DNA of 64,000 nt, from positions 14,531,646-14,595,645 of the forward strand of contig LS997562.1 of assembly GCA_000469685.2 (NCBI GenBank), written 5' to 3'. Every line of letters starts with the position of its first letter. The first letter of the stretch is position 1. Of the stretch, positions 23,481 to 44,275 are shown piece by piece. The notes under the pieces are model-generated. The model saw only the letters and a program-made list of their open reading frames with translations, was not told the origin of the DNA and ran no database searches. This DNA comes from Haemonchus contortus. Lineage: Eukaryota; Nematoda; Chromadorea; Rhabditida; Trichostrongylidae. The position numbers were made by a program, and so were the translations under genes.

Positions 23481-24387
23481 AAATCAAGAAAGCAAAAATC
23501 TTCTCATTGTCCCGGCATTGTGTTCCTATCTCCGCATTCCTTACTGTTTCGGATATCGCTCACCATTTATATTACCGGAACCTTCGAAATCATGAACTTT
23601 TTTGAATCATGAACAATGTTTCACTCTGAAAGACTACTATTTTGTGGAGATTGAAATGAGTCATATTCAGTAGTTCGGAGAAAAGCCTCTGCTTCTTTTT
23701 CAAGTGGCTATTCAATGGAAAATTTTACTCTTAATTTGGTAAATGTGAACATTTTCGTCAAGTAAGGACCTGGAGAATGAAGCACGAGGTATGCGGAGAT
23801 TCAGGATACTTCAGAGAAAACTATACATCTACAGAAAGCGTGATTAAAGAAACTGGCACTACCTGCAGTAAGTTCCACGTACGGCTTTCTATGAACCTCG
23901 GCATGATTATATTATACCAGTTGGGCTACGCACGCCAATGCGTGCACCACATGCCCACGCATACGCCTACGATTAAAAGTATCAATCGGCTGCTCATCTT
24001 GAAAACTATGAATCATCAAAGGTTTTGATAGGCAACCAATGAATTGAGTAGTACTCGCTAATGTTCTCGAGTGATAATAACACCATTATAAGATTTCGTT
24101 ATCACTGGACCTTCTTTCCTCCACGGGTACATCATTAGTTGAGAATCCCAAATTATTGGCGGTCGGATGAGCTTTGTCTTTTCCACCGCGTTACAAACCT
24201 TGTTGGGTAGCGGTCGTAATCTATATAATAGTCGTAATCATAAATACATCGTAAATACCACAGGAGTTAAATTCAGTTGATAAGTGCTCTTATCAGTCGT
24301 TATCAGCTGTTATCAGTTCCTATCATTAGTCGTCTACGATCCTGCCATACTCCACATCATATGCCGAACTGTCAAAGCTCCACTATT
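23481..24387. other. Kelch 3' flank; no further gene seen
   Basis: Downstream of the Kelch stop I see no conserved frame. From about 24.2 kb the sequence becomes rich in TTATCAG-type motifs that lead into the tandem repeat. Confidence 0.4.
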
Positions 24388-24717
24388 GATGCCATTATTA
24401 TAGTGGCTCAGCGCTTTCCAGGATTCTCGTTAGCCCTTATCAGTTTTATCAGCTCCTGGCCTGAAACCAACCGTTCTCGATACCGTCACCAACCGTTCTC
24501 GATGCCATTATTATAGTGGCTCAGCGCTTTCCAGGATTCTCGTTAGCCCTTATCAGTTTTATCAGCTCCTGGCCTGAAACCAACCGTTCTCGATACCGTC
24601 ACCAACCGTTCTCGATGCCATTATTATAGTGGCTCAGCGCTTTCCAGGATTCTCATTAGCCCTTATCAGTTTTATCAGCTCCTGGCCTGAAACCGACCGT
24701 TCTCGATACCGTCACCA
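24388..24717. repeat. Tandem repeat, 113-bp unit, about 2.9 copies
   Basis: Units begin GATGCCATTATTATAGTGGC at 24388, 24501 and 24614; the last copy ends near GATACCGTCACCAA. Copies differ by only a few bases, so the array is recent. Each unit contains TTATCAGTTTTATCAGCTCC, and related motifs occur in flanking sequence to about 25.05 kb and, in reverse, at 39.85-40.22 kb. Confidence 0.9.
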
Positions 24718-25098
24718 AGTACCTACGATCCTGTTACATCTTACATAACCTATTAAAATTCCGAGATTCCATTATTAACAAAGTGCGTTACAGATCTAGT
24801 GGCTCTCGCCTTCTATGATATCTTATCAGTCCCTATCACTTGCTATCATTCCCTGTCACCAATCATTTGCGGTCCCTTCACATCCTACATCACCTACCAA
24901 AGTGTCAAGACTTCATCGTTAATGCAAAGGAAAATATGGGTCATGTGGCTTTTGCCTTTTAAGGCTCCCTATCACTCGCTATCAACTGTTGTCACCTCCT
25001 ACCCCCTACCATCAGTGTTCCCATCCTGTCATCTGTATTCCTTGCAAATTTGAATGTTCTAGGTTCAGTGGGACAGGAGTTATGAATTTCCGGTCAGA

Positions 25099-25119
25099 CA
25101 AACACACACACACATACTG

Positions 25120-25155
<36 letters not shown>

Positions 25156-25167
25156 CAACAGACACAC
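25099..25167. repeat. (CA)n microsatellite, interrupted
   Basis: A CACACA run with TACTGA, AAA and CCAA interruptions. Simple sequence only. Confidence 0.9.
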
Positions 25168-25887
25168 TTAGCCGATTATATATATTATATACTACCTGCA
25201 GTGTTTTCCCCTATATTGATAGTGAAGGACTCTTCAGATGATACCCTTTTCCCTTTCACAATTGAAACCCCCAGCCAAATTTGCAAGCCTGGATATGGAA
25301 AGAAGGAGGGAGCATGTTGCTTGCGAAGCAAAAGTAGGGGTGAGAGTATCGAGAGGGTTTTCCTGGCTGTCAAAAAAATATCGGAGCTCCATTCATGCAA
25401 TGTATCGAAGTGGGTTTTTCTATGAGTTCTACCCGAGGGGAGTTTTTAACAAAAGCTGAATCCAGCAGATGGAAGTTCCTGCATGCCGAGCCTTTCCGTT
25501 TGATTGCCATCTTGGCGATCCATTCTTGAAAATTTTTATGAACCAGTTATCGGTTTCAGGAGTCATAGAAATATTTGATCCTTATACATCTTTACCCACG
25601 TATTTCAGCTCCTTTCGAAAACTTTAGCTTCTCCATGGAAGTTAAAATGTATACATTAGGGCCATTCCAGGCTTTTTTGCCCTCCAGCGTTCCCATGTTT
25701 GAGTACTATGCAGTAAAAGGATTTGTATTTTCATACACTTGACACTTCGATTCGGGACATGGCAGGGTACTCCGGCATCGATATCTTTACGACCTTATCA
25801 AACCTATCACCCCATCCAATTACTCTCCTGTAGGTAAACGGTAAAAACATTGACATGAGCTCCTTGCACAGTCTAAAAAACACCTAA

Positions 25888-26452
25888 AGGCACAATAACG
25901 GTACTTTTTTGGGTAATCCAGATTATGACGAAAAATGGAAGATAGGATGGAAAATAGTGCGATGAAGGCGAAGGAACTGCGTGAATCGTTGTTTCCAAAG
26001 TGAAAAAATTCTTCGAAAAACCGTTAAAAAGGGGGCGGACGAGAATGAAACGAGAAAAATGAAGAAGAGTGGGGTGTTTGGATGAGCTATACAATGTGTA
26101 TCGCAGCGTACGCGTGGGTGCTGGTGCAGATAAGTGATCAGAGTAAGCAAAAATTCATTCACTTATAAGCATAAATAAACAAAAAAACCCTAGTAACAGC
26201 AAAAATAGCTCACCTTTTTCAGCTCTAGAAGTAGGAAATTAAAAACGGGATCGCGGCAGCAAAAAGAATAACGAAGGAAAAAAGTATGGAAGAAAAATAC
26301 GCCTCATCACTCGGCGACTAGCTGATTGTGGGTGGGTTCTAGAACGAATAGTTGCAATCTGTATTATCTCGACTCTCGTCTAACGTGACATCGATCGAGG
26401 GGGGTTGAAGCCATTGACGTTCCCGCCCATTGAATTATCGTGAACTGAGCCT
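25888..26452 (-). mobile_element. TTAA-family MITE, second interior type
   Basis: The ends carry the family repeats (left AGGCACAATAACGGTAC, right ATCGTGAACTGAGCCT followed by TTAA). The interior, read on the minus strand, has GACGAGAGTCGAGATAATAC, CTGCCGCGATCCC, AAAAAGGTGAGCTATTTTTG and a pyrimidine-rich tail, the same as the copy at 33648-34213 and the tail half of the copy at 49997-50660. Confidence 0.75.
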
Positions 26453-26487
26453 TTAATGTGCAATTGTTTCACCCTGAACCCACTTCA

Positions 26488-26988
26488 AAGGCACAGTTCG
26501 CGATGGAAATGGCTCCTGAGATATATCTCTAAAATAAATCTAAGGCTACCTCTCATACCATATATGGCGCTGTCAGCTCAGAAAAGGGCCTACATAGAAC
26601 GTCATAAAGGCTCGAAGATTCTATCGGCTGTATGCCTCGCTTAAGGCGGACGAGTTTCAACAGCACTGTAGAGGATGCACCTTATGTACAGAAGGGGCAT
26701 CCATGTAGGAAGTTCAAACAACTTGTCATGACTCATGGCGACAGTGGGTGCAGTTTTGGAGATTTCGCTTGATGTAGCCAGCTCCTTGCGCTATTGCAAC
26801 AACTTAAACTTCATTCGAACACCCCTTCCATGCTATTATAGGTCCGTCATGGTAGTCGCGTACAACCTCTATGTTCATTACTTATAGGAAGTCTACTTTC
26901 TCACAAACTCGGCGGATGCACCTTTTCAACCAATACTTCCACTTTTTAACTTAAGAAGGTACCTCAAAATTGCCGTGAACTGTGCCTC
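26488..26988 (+). mobile_element. TTAA-family MITE
   Basis: The left end AGGCACAGTTCGCGAT and right end GCCGTGAACTGTGCCT are inverted copies. The interior holds TACCATATATGGCGCTGTCA, GTAGGAAGTTCAAACAA and GCTTGATGTAGCCAG, shared with the 3013 and 50847 copies. It lies about 35 bases from the preceding MITE. Confidence 0.72.
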
Positions 26989-27747
26989 TAACAATGCTCT
27001 GAGACGTACTCCCGGGTAACGGAACTTCTTCCCGATTGCGGCATTCTCTCTTGCGGCATGCGGCAAATGTCACTGCAGTTACCGTACCCACCCCGCCTCC
27101 CCGCCAATCGATAGGACGTGATATTTTTCGTTGATTGCCTTGCTTTTTTATTTGATTTGATCGTTTTTCTTCTGTTTCTTTTTCGTTCTCTTGTCTATTA
27201 GACTCGATTAATTAGAATAACTTCTCCTATATTAGCGCCAATGAAGACCACAGGAACTGAAGAGAGCGGCCAGCCAATTCAAATACATAAGGGACTCCCT
27301 ACCTTACAAATTGCACGCTCCAATCTTCCATCACAATACTGCGATACGCGGCGGGTGCGGCGTGTGCGACGCCGTGTTCAGGGAGAAGTTCCCGGACCCC
27401 TTACTCCCGAGGGTGAATATGCAGCGCTTATTATTTAAAAGTACATCTTGCATATGTTGCCGTGATTTCGGAGACAAGGACCTATTGATGACTGCAATTC
27501 AGCGATACACAAAATGATCCTTTGTTCAGATAAATTTTCATATATACGTAACTATGTCATAGTAATCTGTATCTGTAATAGACATATCCTCACAGAAAAG
27601 GGCACAATGTTCAGCTACCGTAATTGGCACTCCACGTAGCGTCCAACACGAGGCGAAATTATCAGATATGTCAATTGTGTCTAGCGAAAGCGTCAAGGAA
27701 TTGGAAGACAACAGTCCGATCTGCCATCTTCTGGGAGTAATAGAGTT
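26989..27747. other. No confident feature; ambiguous open frames
   Basis: Two overlapping plus-strand frames at 27241-27517 are open, one with a cysteine/histidine cluster (HAPIFHHNTAIRGGCGVCDA). I do not recognise the family and see no clear exon borders. Confidence 0.35.
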
Positions 27748-36496
<8,749 letters not shown>

Positions 36497-38580
36497 CTGC
36501 AATACAAAAATTCAATAAATAATTTGTGCAAGCACTCCATGGGATTTGCAGTGATCAGGAACAGGCTGTTCACAGTATCACCTGTATTCTTGCTGATCGT
36601 GGATAACTATCACCATTTGCAAGAGCGATCACTACTGTCGTCTCTCGCCATTAAGTGTGGCCCCAGTCCACCCTCCTCGTTCGATGGACCATTTCTTTCA
36701 TTCGTGAGGAGGTCTGACCACCGAGCTGGCGACCTTTCTGGTGTTCGATTGACGTCTTGGGGGTTCAGCAAAATTCTTTTCTAATGCAAGGGTCCTCAGA
36801 ATTTTGCATGACATGTCCGTCCACCTGATCTACGAACCCTTAAAGCGTGCGGTAGAGTCTCTAAGCTTATTAGTAATACGTTGACGAAGCTCGGAAGTTC
36901 AGATTTCTTTCTCTGCTTGCACTGGAAACCTTCGATATTGCGGCGCGGCGAACATTAGAGGCCTTTTGGATCATGGCTAAGGCCCCTAAAATTAACCGGA
37001 GGGAAGAGTGCGTAGCGGTTACCACGGAGCTGGCGCCCTTTGCTGCACAATGTGGGTTTTGACCTACGCTGTCGATCCCCCGCGAGGTCCTCTCGGCGGG
37101 GGGGGGGGGGGGTGGGGGGCTTATACAGTAATCGATAGGAGTTGATTGGGAAGGGGGCAGCGGCGCGCTCGGCCTTGTGTGGCTTTTTGAGGGAGCTTGA
37201 TCTACGTGATCAGCCTCTTGGAGGTCCCTGAAGCAAGTTGACCCGAGGCTCACCCTATTTAAACCGCAGCCACACCAGCTTAGGGTGATCGGTGGACCCC
37301 AAAGGTCGACTGTCCCAAAGGTTAGTTACCATCTTTCGACTTCCTAGTAGTCCGTGCCCTATGAACTTTCTTTGTAGATCGAAATAGTGCTTGATCAGAT
37401 GGTTTCTAGAGTGCCTTTTGTCTTTCCAGGCTCCGAGGAAGGTGAAGGCACCGAAACGTCAGCCTAATAAAGTTTGTTAATATCTCGGTTGTACAGCTTA
37501 GAGAGTCAACTTCAAACTAAAGGAAGAATGCCGAGATTCAGTCGCAAATGGGCATTCGGCAAGATTCCGCTGTGCCTACTCGATTTTTGAGAACGTCCGC
37601 AGGGCGTAGATGACTCTACCGTACCACCTTTATTTATTTGTAGAACATGAGAAAATGAGCAAATGTAAATGAAGCCTCTGTTCGTGTCTACCTCTTAGTT
37701 TGTCTGTAGCGATATGTGGTCGTGGATAAAAAGCATCTGAAAAGGTTGGCTTAATTTTGGGAAGGGTGGAGCAGAAGCAAGGTCAACCATGTGAGCTCAG
37801 TAGAGTCTGTTCAAAGGGAATACGAGATGTACCGAAATGGGCGACGCTAAGGACAAAACTCTCAAATTTGTTTCCAAAAAGGAAAAGTAACAAACCTGCT
37901 AATGTCAATATGCATAAGACAAGCATAGAAGGAAGAAATCACATCGATGCGTCGCCAGTTGTTCGAGTTAACCTGGAACATGGAAGCTTTAGAAATGCAT
38001 GTTTCTTGACAAATGAGACAAATAACATGCGGCAGGAATGAAATCCTTTCAATTTATACGAGACCACAGCTTACCATGAGAAGCTATGGGGTAGTTCTGA
38101 GAAGAGGTGGTTCACATATCGAAAAGTGTTGTGTTTGTTACGTTTTAGAAGGCGTATTCGAGAAAACATACAGGAAGACTGTAGCCCGAAGTAACAGCCC
38201 AACTATCAGACATCTTCACTTGAAAATCAGACCCTAAATTAGGAAATTCAGTTTTTGCTCTTCCTGCCATGTTGAAAGCAGTTGCCATTGTGGCGAAATT
38301 GTAAGCCGCGTTAACGGCTTGGTCTCGGCTCATTTTATTCGGCTGCGATACGACCTTCGCTAATGGCTTTCGTACTCGACCATGTAATCCCATGGCGACC
38401 GATCGTCAATGACCAATGTTCTTTTGGCCATCCTCTTCCCCAATAAACAACCTGACCCGGAGTTGGTATTCCATCTTCCATTACCCATGGTTTTTATGCT
38501 GACGAAGAAATTATACAATAAATGGGCAGTGAGCTATTTGATTGATGTTCGAGGTTTTCAGGTGGAACACTTCGTTAAGT
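36497..38580. other. No confident gene; G-tract and a short repeat remnant
   Basis: This region lies upstream of the last-placed CUB exon, so part may be intron. It contains a run of about 15 G near 37098-37112. Near 37428 is a GGCTCCGAGGAAGG / CCGAAACGTCAG segment resembling the CGAAACG motif at ends of Penelope-like elements. Frames at 36870-37253 (minus) and 37757-38041 (plus) are unsupported. Confidence 0.35.
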
Positions 38581-39690
38581 TCGCTAACTAACGTTTCAAC
38601 GTAATCGTCGTCTTCAGAGGCTTAAACGCATTTCGAGAAGTTTTACATCATCCAGCAGCGTTTGCTCCTAAGCGAAAAACGACAGAAACTCGTCGGAAAA
38701 CTACCCACTTCATGAAATACTCACAAGGCTCCACCGTCAAAGCGGATAGAATAGGCTGTCGCCACAGGCGAATGTCAGTAGCGAATGAGACTTATTGATG
38801 TCTCTCTCATGCTGATAAGAGAGATCGCATTACGATGCTACTGATCACGAGTTAATGCTCGCATAGCGGTAAGTATGGCAAGAGGTCACTGGTTATGGAC
38901 GAATACTCATCTCTGTTGTTCATCTTGGGATTCCATCGCAGAATCCAGAACGTCTCTAATGCCTTTTTTGCTGGAATTTCCGACTCCTGCCCTAATACCG
39001 TACACTTCACTTCATAATTCCCGCCGTTGTGTTCCTCAACTTTATGTTGACCGAGCGCTGTCAAAACGTTCCTGCGCTTCATACTAGCTAGATGTTCTTT
39101 TATACGTATAGCTAGTTGTCGTCCTGTCTTGCCCATATAGGTTGATTCACATGGCCGACACTATAGCTGATAGAACACGCCCATAAGTGCGCAATCACCT
39201 GTTTTCCCGTAGGGACATATGGAACAGTCGTTTGTCAAGCACTGTTTATCGTAGAGCCAATTTCGAACCAACTGCTGCTTGATGTTGCTGTTGGGTATGT
39301 TCACCAATTGGACAACATCTTGCAGGTTAGCTCTGAAAATGCTTTATTGTATTGCAGTGCTGACTTTATCTGAGATAAAAGGAAGACGAAGTGGCAGTCT
39401 TGTAATGCGCAAGGACCCTTGAGCATTGGCGCGCCCTCCTCCTCGGCTCTGCGGTACCGTATAGCCATTGGCTACAGTTATCTCGCAAGCTAAACGTCGT
39501 GACTCGTGGAGCTCAACTTCATCCCGTGCAGATAATTGTTGCCGTTCTCAGCATGTTGTTAACGACTGCACGTTTAACGGCTTAAAGATGAGCTGATGTA
39601 TCGTGAATTAGGATATTCTTCGAATTAGCTTTACGGTACCACTTTACACTAACAACGCCGCTGGACACTTTGACTTGTGTCCACCAGACC
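38581..39690 (-). mobile_element. Penelope-like retroelement, 3' fragment with GIY-YIG endonuclease
   Basis: On the minus strand, VKWYRKANSKNILIHDTSAH (39.6 kb) matches the region just after the reverse transcriptase core. NWLYDKQCLTNDCSICPYGK and GDCALMGVFYQL follow, then a stop, then CRPCESTYMGKTGRQLAIRI, KEHLASMKRRN and EIPAKKALETFWI: the cysteine motif and GIY-YIG nuclease of Penelope-like elements, with YMGKTGR as the second GIY-YIG half. After the ORF end near 38852 comes a 3' region with CTCTGAAGACGACGATTACG and AACGTTAGTTAG. In-frame stops show it is dead. The reverse transcriptase core is absent, so the copy is 5'-truncated. Confidence 0.85.
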
Positions 39691-40265
39691 TCAAACGGCA
39701 GAAGAATTCTAACAACGTTTCTGAGAGTAGTGATAGGAATTGATAACAAGTGATAGAAATCAATAAAAAGCCTCAGAAGCCAAGAGGCACAGGATCCACT
39801 CCGTCCTTCGCAATAGCGAAGAAGCTCTGACACATTTGAAAAGGAATTGGTGTCGAAGGAGCGGTAGATATATGGCAGTAATGATCGATAACAACTGATA
39901 GAAGCTGTCCGAAGTCATCGGAAGTAGCAGTCACTGAGTAAGATAAGCTTCTCTTGTCGACAGTAGAATCTAGACATATCGGTAAGTGATGCGAGTTGTG
40001 ACGGAATCAAGGATATTTGGTTACAGGGTCTACGGTCGGCATGGATGATAAGGAACCGTAGACGGCATGAACCTCTGGCTTTGTTACGTTCCTCGGATTT
40101 ATAGTGGAAATCTGAAATTTCTGAAGGAGATTTGGGGTGTGAATAGACTGCAAATGGCTGGTGATAAGAACTGATAACAAGAGCTGATAAGGAGCCACCG
40201 AACACAGAAGCTATTGGTCCTCGCCTCAAGTCAACAATGGAAGTGATGCTAGAGCTTAGCCGCAA
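39691..40265 (-). repeat. Dispersed repeat rich in TTATCAG motifs
   Basis: Read on the minus strand, GCTCCTTATCAGCTCTTG, TTATCAGTTCTTATCACC and CAGTTGTTATCGATC recur, resembling the 24.25-25.05 kb sequence in both motif and order. The element type is unknown. Confidence 0.5.
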
Positions 40266-40429
40266 AAAAAGATGAGTAAAACGAAAATATAAGAAAGCCG
40301 GAATTTGGGTAACTCCTCGCTGTTAGATTACGATGAAAATGCATTCAAATGACTCGAAAAGGAATCGGTCACTATCATCATCGCGACATCAGCTTCCACG
40401 AATCTTTCTCCCCCCTCCCCCCACCCGCA

Positions 40430-40600
40430 TCATCGAATAGCCAGACAAGGCCTCAACCTGTGTGAGTTCACGATGGTGCTTTCCCGACTCGTATGGGTAA
40501 TGAGCACCCGTGCAAACTGCAGGTAAGACAGGTACATTATCAAGTTACACGAAAACATGAGGGAAATAAGCAACATGCTCGCTCTTCGTTTGCAAACCAT
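40430..40600 (-). CDS. Possible small single-pass membrane protein (56 residues), speculative
   Basis: ATG at 40600 opens MVCKRRASM, a basic start, followed by the hydrophobic stretch MLLISLMFSCNLIMYLSYLQ and a polar tail to a TAG/TGA-type stop at 40430. It lies on the same strand as, and about 4 kb upstream of, the CUB/LDLa exons. In C. elegans, the short membrane protein EAT-18 is encoded within the lev-10 locus, which makes the position suggestive. I cannot recall the EAT-18 sequence to test this, see no clear splice or trans-splice acceptor just upstream, and short hydrophobic frames arise by chance. Confidence 0.22.
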   Translation of the reverse strand: MVCKRRASMLLISLMFSCNLIMYLSYLQFARVLITHTSRESTIVNSHRLRPCLAIR

Positions 40601-41105
40601 TAGGCGAATTGGATATTTTGTATTCACTCTGTTTGACAAGCATACGGTATCAAAAGAAATGGTATTTGGATAATGGCCCCAACGAAAATCAATCTAGCGG
40701 AACAAATTTGCACAGTGACAAGTTTCGGATTCGTTGTATGTGGTAGATTTTGAGGATTGGTACAAAACCTCAGACACCTCGAGGCTAGAGTGATAACGCG
40801 ATTTGCTTCAGAGATCCAATCAACTTGCACGGGTTTTGTAAAGAAGGCCCTTTAGGTTCAGTTGTGTGGGATTACAGTCAGTCGTCTGTCTCGACGTGTT
40901 TCTGTGAATGGCGCATCTTTTCTATGTACTGACGTTTTTCTATGTACTGATGAAGTTTGGGGTTGGAAAAACGACCCTTTAGCGTAATGGCTCTACTTCT
41001 CGCAGCAAATGCTTGTCAGGGAACCCCAACGCAGTCCCGGAGAACGCAGTTGAGGAATGAAGCCGTAGAACGAACGCTCGAAAAGTGACATTTGAAAAAA
41101 AGAAT

Positions 41106-41395
41106 TCATAGTAGACAAATTTTGCACAACACAATGAGGACTAGCATAAGCTGAAGAGAAACAATTTCAAGGGGCGGAGGATCAAGTTTACTCTTTGTTT
41201 CGATATTATTCTTGACTAGATTTATCCGACCGACAATAATCTGAGATACTGAAGAAGTGATATGTACGTTGTAAAGGGAAGCCGCATCATCACGATTTCT
41301 GATCATAGGAGGAACCATCGACACACATAAGAAGGAGGGAACCGCGGACATAGCAGGGCGGATCTGACTGGTAATGAAATAACCAAGTTGAAATA
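41106..41395 (-). CDS. Unrecognised exon-like frame with hydrophobic C-terminus
   Basis: After a good acceptor (ttcattaccag) the minus strand stays open for about 86 codons. It contains MIRNRDDAASLYNVHITSS and ends with the hydrophobic EIVSLQLMLVLIVLCKICLL then TGA. It could be a terminal exon with a membrane anchor, or chance. No family is recognised and no partner exon is placed. Confidence 0.22.
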
Positions 41396-42418
41396 GTGCC
41401 CTTAGTGTCATATGTGCACTTCACTTATGAAAAGCCCTACAATGAAATTACGGTGAAAATGTAATTGGGAGAAGGACCACTTGTTTCCAAAAGTTCTTGT
41501 CCCCTTCTATGTGCCCGGCCACCCATTTTTCTCTGTTTTCTCAAGTCCAGTGTCATGGACGAAGAGCACAAGGGTGGGTCCCTTTCCTTCCCCTTCGAGT
41601 GCTACTACCGAGGATCCAGCGGGAGCTGACGAAAGCCACTTTTCAAGGACATTCTCAAGCAGTAGACATCGAAGTCTCGAAAAAGCTATAGAGTGGGATC
41701 CCTGCTAATCGACGTGTTAATTCTCAAGAACCCTCAAGTGGCACACCACAAACTGACAAGCGCCAGCCACATTTACGTCAATGGCAGAAAAACAGGCCGC
41801 TCATTGCCTCGAACAGTGAATAGTCCTTCCAAAATGCCAAAAAGGCTATAATTATTGTTCTATCGTCACGTCAGCTCAAGTGAGAACTGAGTCCATATTG
41901 ATTGCTTCCTTGGGCGATAAAGAACGAGCGGAATCCATGAACATTTAAATTGGGGCATGCTAATCAGACTACTTCACAGTCTTGACCTTACCCAACCTTA
42001 ACGCCTTTTTGTGCTCGTCGATGGGACCCCTCATGCACGAGAAAAAAATGGAAATTGAAAGGGTTGCTGTCCATAACTCGTCGAGCTTGCTAGAAAATCA
42101 AAAAGTTTTGTCCTAGGTAGTTATGGGTAGACGACAAATTTGGATAGGAGGAAGTGAACTTTTCTTGAGAAAACGAAAAAGTTCGACCCGCGGAAGGGCG
42201 GGTTTCGTAATCTGACATTTTTTCATCCGAGCATTTCCTTATGGACGACCTTGCGCGAGGAAAGTAGACATAAGTACAAACAGTGAGGTTACCGCTTACT
42301 CTGGGGCCAACCTACATCAGACGTTATTCTGAAAGAGGCATAATCGATTGCCATGGCAAAATCCAGAATTTCTAGAAGGGGGGAAGTTGGCTATGCCGTC
42401 TTGATGTAGTGCAAAAAC

Positions 42419-42569
42419 CCATTTCACATAAACATAACACATTCTGCGGCCTCTCTTATTCTCAGGAGAGTCTGTCGTTCTATGTGATCCAAGTGAGCGA
42501 GGCGATCGAGACGAAAAAGTATTTGGGGCCTCCTCGCACTCAAATTCAAACGAATGGAATTCGAGCAGA
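42419..42569 (-). CDS. Candidate CUB-domain exon, possibly upstream part of the CUB/LDLa gene
   Basis: The acceptor ttcctag and donor gtttttgc bound 151 bases encoding LEFHSFEFECEEAPN, TTDSPENKRGRRMCYVYVKW. The order cysteine, SP, then C-Y-V-Y resembles the first half of a CUB domain (C...SPxYP...CxWxI). Codon use is even and the frame is open throughout. It lies on the same strand as the CUB/LDLa gene, 5.9 kb upstream. I could not find the exon completing the domain, so it stays a candidate. Confidence 0.35.
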
Positions 42570-43167
42570 CTAGGAACGGGCAGAACGGCACGGTCAATGA
42601 AAGGGGTATACGAGCCTGCCATAGTCCTATTCTTAATTTGGGCTTCTTTATGTGGCTATAGCAATCCGCAGCTGGACAAACATGAAAACGACGTCATTTG
42701 TTATGCTGGAAAGAAGTGTATGCTCAAAAAGCATTAGGCCATGTTGGTACGAGCTTCGAAAATACGACTTTGGTCCCCGGTGAAAGATCTAGTTCACTGC
42801 TCTCACAGCTCCGTGATACTACAAATCCCAGAGATGAAACAGAACCTTTACTGAATCAAGAGATAGATTTCACAAGCGATTTGATATGGTAACACTAAGC
42901 AATAGGTACTATCTAATGACTAACATTGAAGTGAAGGTGCCTCTAACTGAGCCGTTATAAATGCTGTTGCTTGTTGCACATGCATCTAACGAAAATTGAA
43001 TTTGAATAGTTGAACGTCTGAAATCAGCAGTAGTCAGCCCCGAAAACCGACATCCTGAAAGAGGAAGTAAACTCGTTTCTTCCGGGTAGGCACTTGTCTC
43101 GTAGACAATCACTCTAGGGAATAAAGCCTTGAGGTCTTTAGCCTAAGTTAACCCGTTTTCGAAATGC

Positions 43168-43400
43168 ACCCTCACAATCGACTCCTGTTCAGAGTCGTAG
43201 TGTTGTTTTGAATGTGCATAGCCTAGGCAATGATATAGAGTGGCCTACCGTTGTGTATATCAGCGTTTTCACCCTCTCAGACGAGTCTGGTACTAGTTAA
43301 TCGATCCCAGATTGGTGGATGCCCATGGAAGGTTGGTCTGGGCAAGTATCGATCCAGGAATCGTTCCACGGATCATGCGTGTGTGATGGGTGTCATTACA
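43168..43400 (-). mobile_element. tRNA-derived SINE, diverged
   Basis: On the minus strand the copy shows the head CATCACACACGCATGATCCG followed by the body (GGGATCGATTAACTAG, GACTCGTCTGAGAGGG) and a tail (CACTACGACTCTGAACAGG). The order matches other copies, with more substitutions. Confidence 0.65.
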
Positions 43401-43539
43401 CTAATTAAGTTGAGATAATATAGGTAGTACCCAAATAATTTCACCTTTTGGGTAACGAAAAGCCAGTAAGAAGATCGTTGCGGAACTGAGCCGATAAGAT
43501 CCAAGATGGAAAGCTTGACTGGTTAGGAGGGAGTGGGAG

Positions 43540-43630
43540 GGAGTGGGAGCGCTCATCGTCAAGGGATCAGATCTAGGATCGTTCAAGCCAACCAATCTTT
43601 CCATCACTCCAGGGTCGGTCAACTGGAAGC
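43540..43630 (+). mobile_element. SINE body fragment
   Basis: AGGATCGTTCAAGCCAACCA, CTTTCCATCACTCCAGGG and TCGGTCAACTGG match the middle of the SINE at 7740-7992. Head and tail are missing. Confidence 0.6.
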
Positions 43631-44275
43631 ACAGTTGTTGACTAGGGCAAAGCATTGACCCATACAATGGCTGGTCTTCACAGGTACAGACCCACCCAAT
43701 GGTATTGTTCTTGGAAGGAAGTCAGAGTGGGTACTTCCCAAATTGACACTGATTACCCCGGGATCCTTTATTTTCACTTTATCAGAAGATAGTGTTTGGA
43801 GGTATTGGAATTGGAGGTATTTAGTTTCCATTTTTTCTCAACTACAGAAAAGTTGAGCCCATGAGAAAGTTGGGAGTATAACCTGAAAAAATCGTGTATT
43901 ATCCTACCGCAAAGGATGAGAGGCGTCCAGAAAGAAACAAACAGTCTGCGCAAGTTTATCTACTGATCGCCTGATCGTTGCAGTGACTGTGAAGTATTAT
44001 GAGAAGAGAAAGTGGCTCGACCTGAAATTGAGGGGCTGCTATGGAATTGCACGCTCAAAAGAAGATTTATGGCTCTATTGAATACATAATTCGTCCAGAA
44101 CGCCTCCTCTAGGAACTTTCAAGAGCTGTTCTTTACACTCGAAAAAGGTAAAAGACAAAACTTATGGTTCCGTACTAATGGTTGGAATTTTCGGTGAGCA
44201 CAATCGGAAAATGAATGGAAAAGTGGAATGATAACGGGAGTAGACTCTTTCAGTTAAAGTCCTTCTAGTACATTA

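Noticed and set aside
27241..27517. Cys/His-containing frame (GGCGVCDA) suggesting a zinc finger
   Set aside because: The spacing does not fit a family I recognise and the cluster is only a few residues.
42597..42734. Plus-strand frame starting MKGVYEPAIVLFLIWASLCG, resembling a signal peptide
   Set aside because: It ends after about 46 codons, no following exon in phase was found, and it lies immediately beside the better-bounded minus-strand exon candidate.
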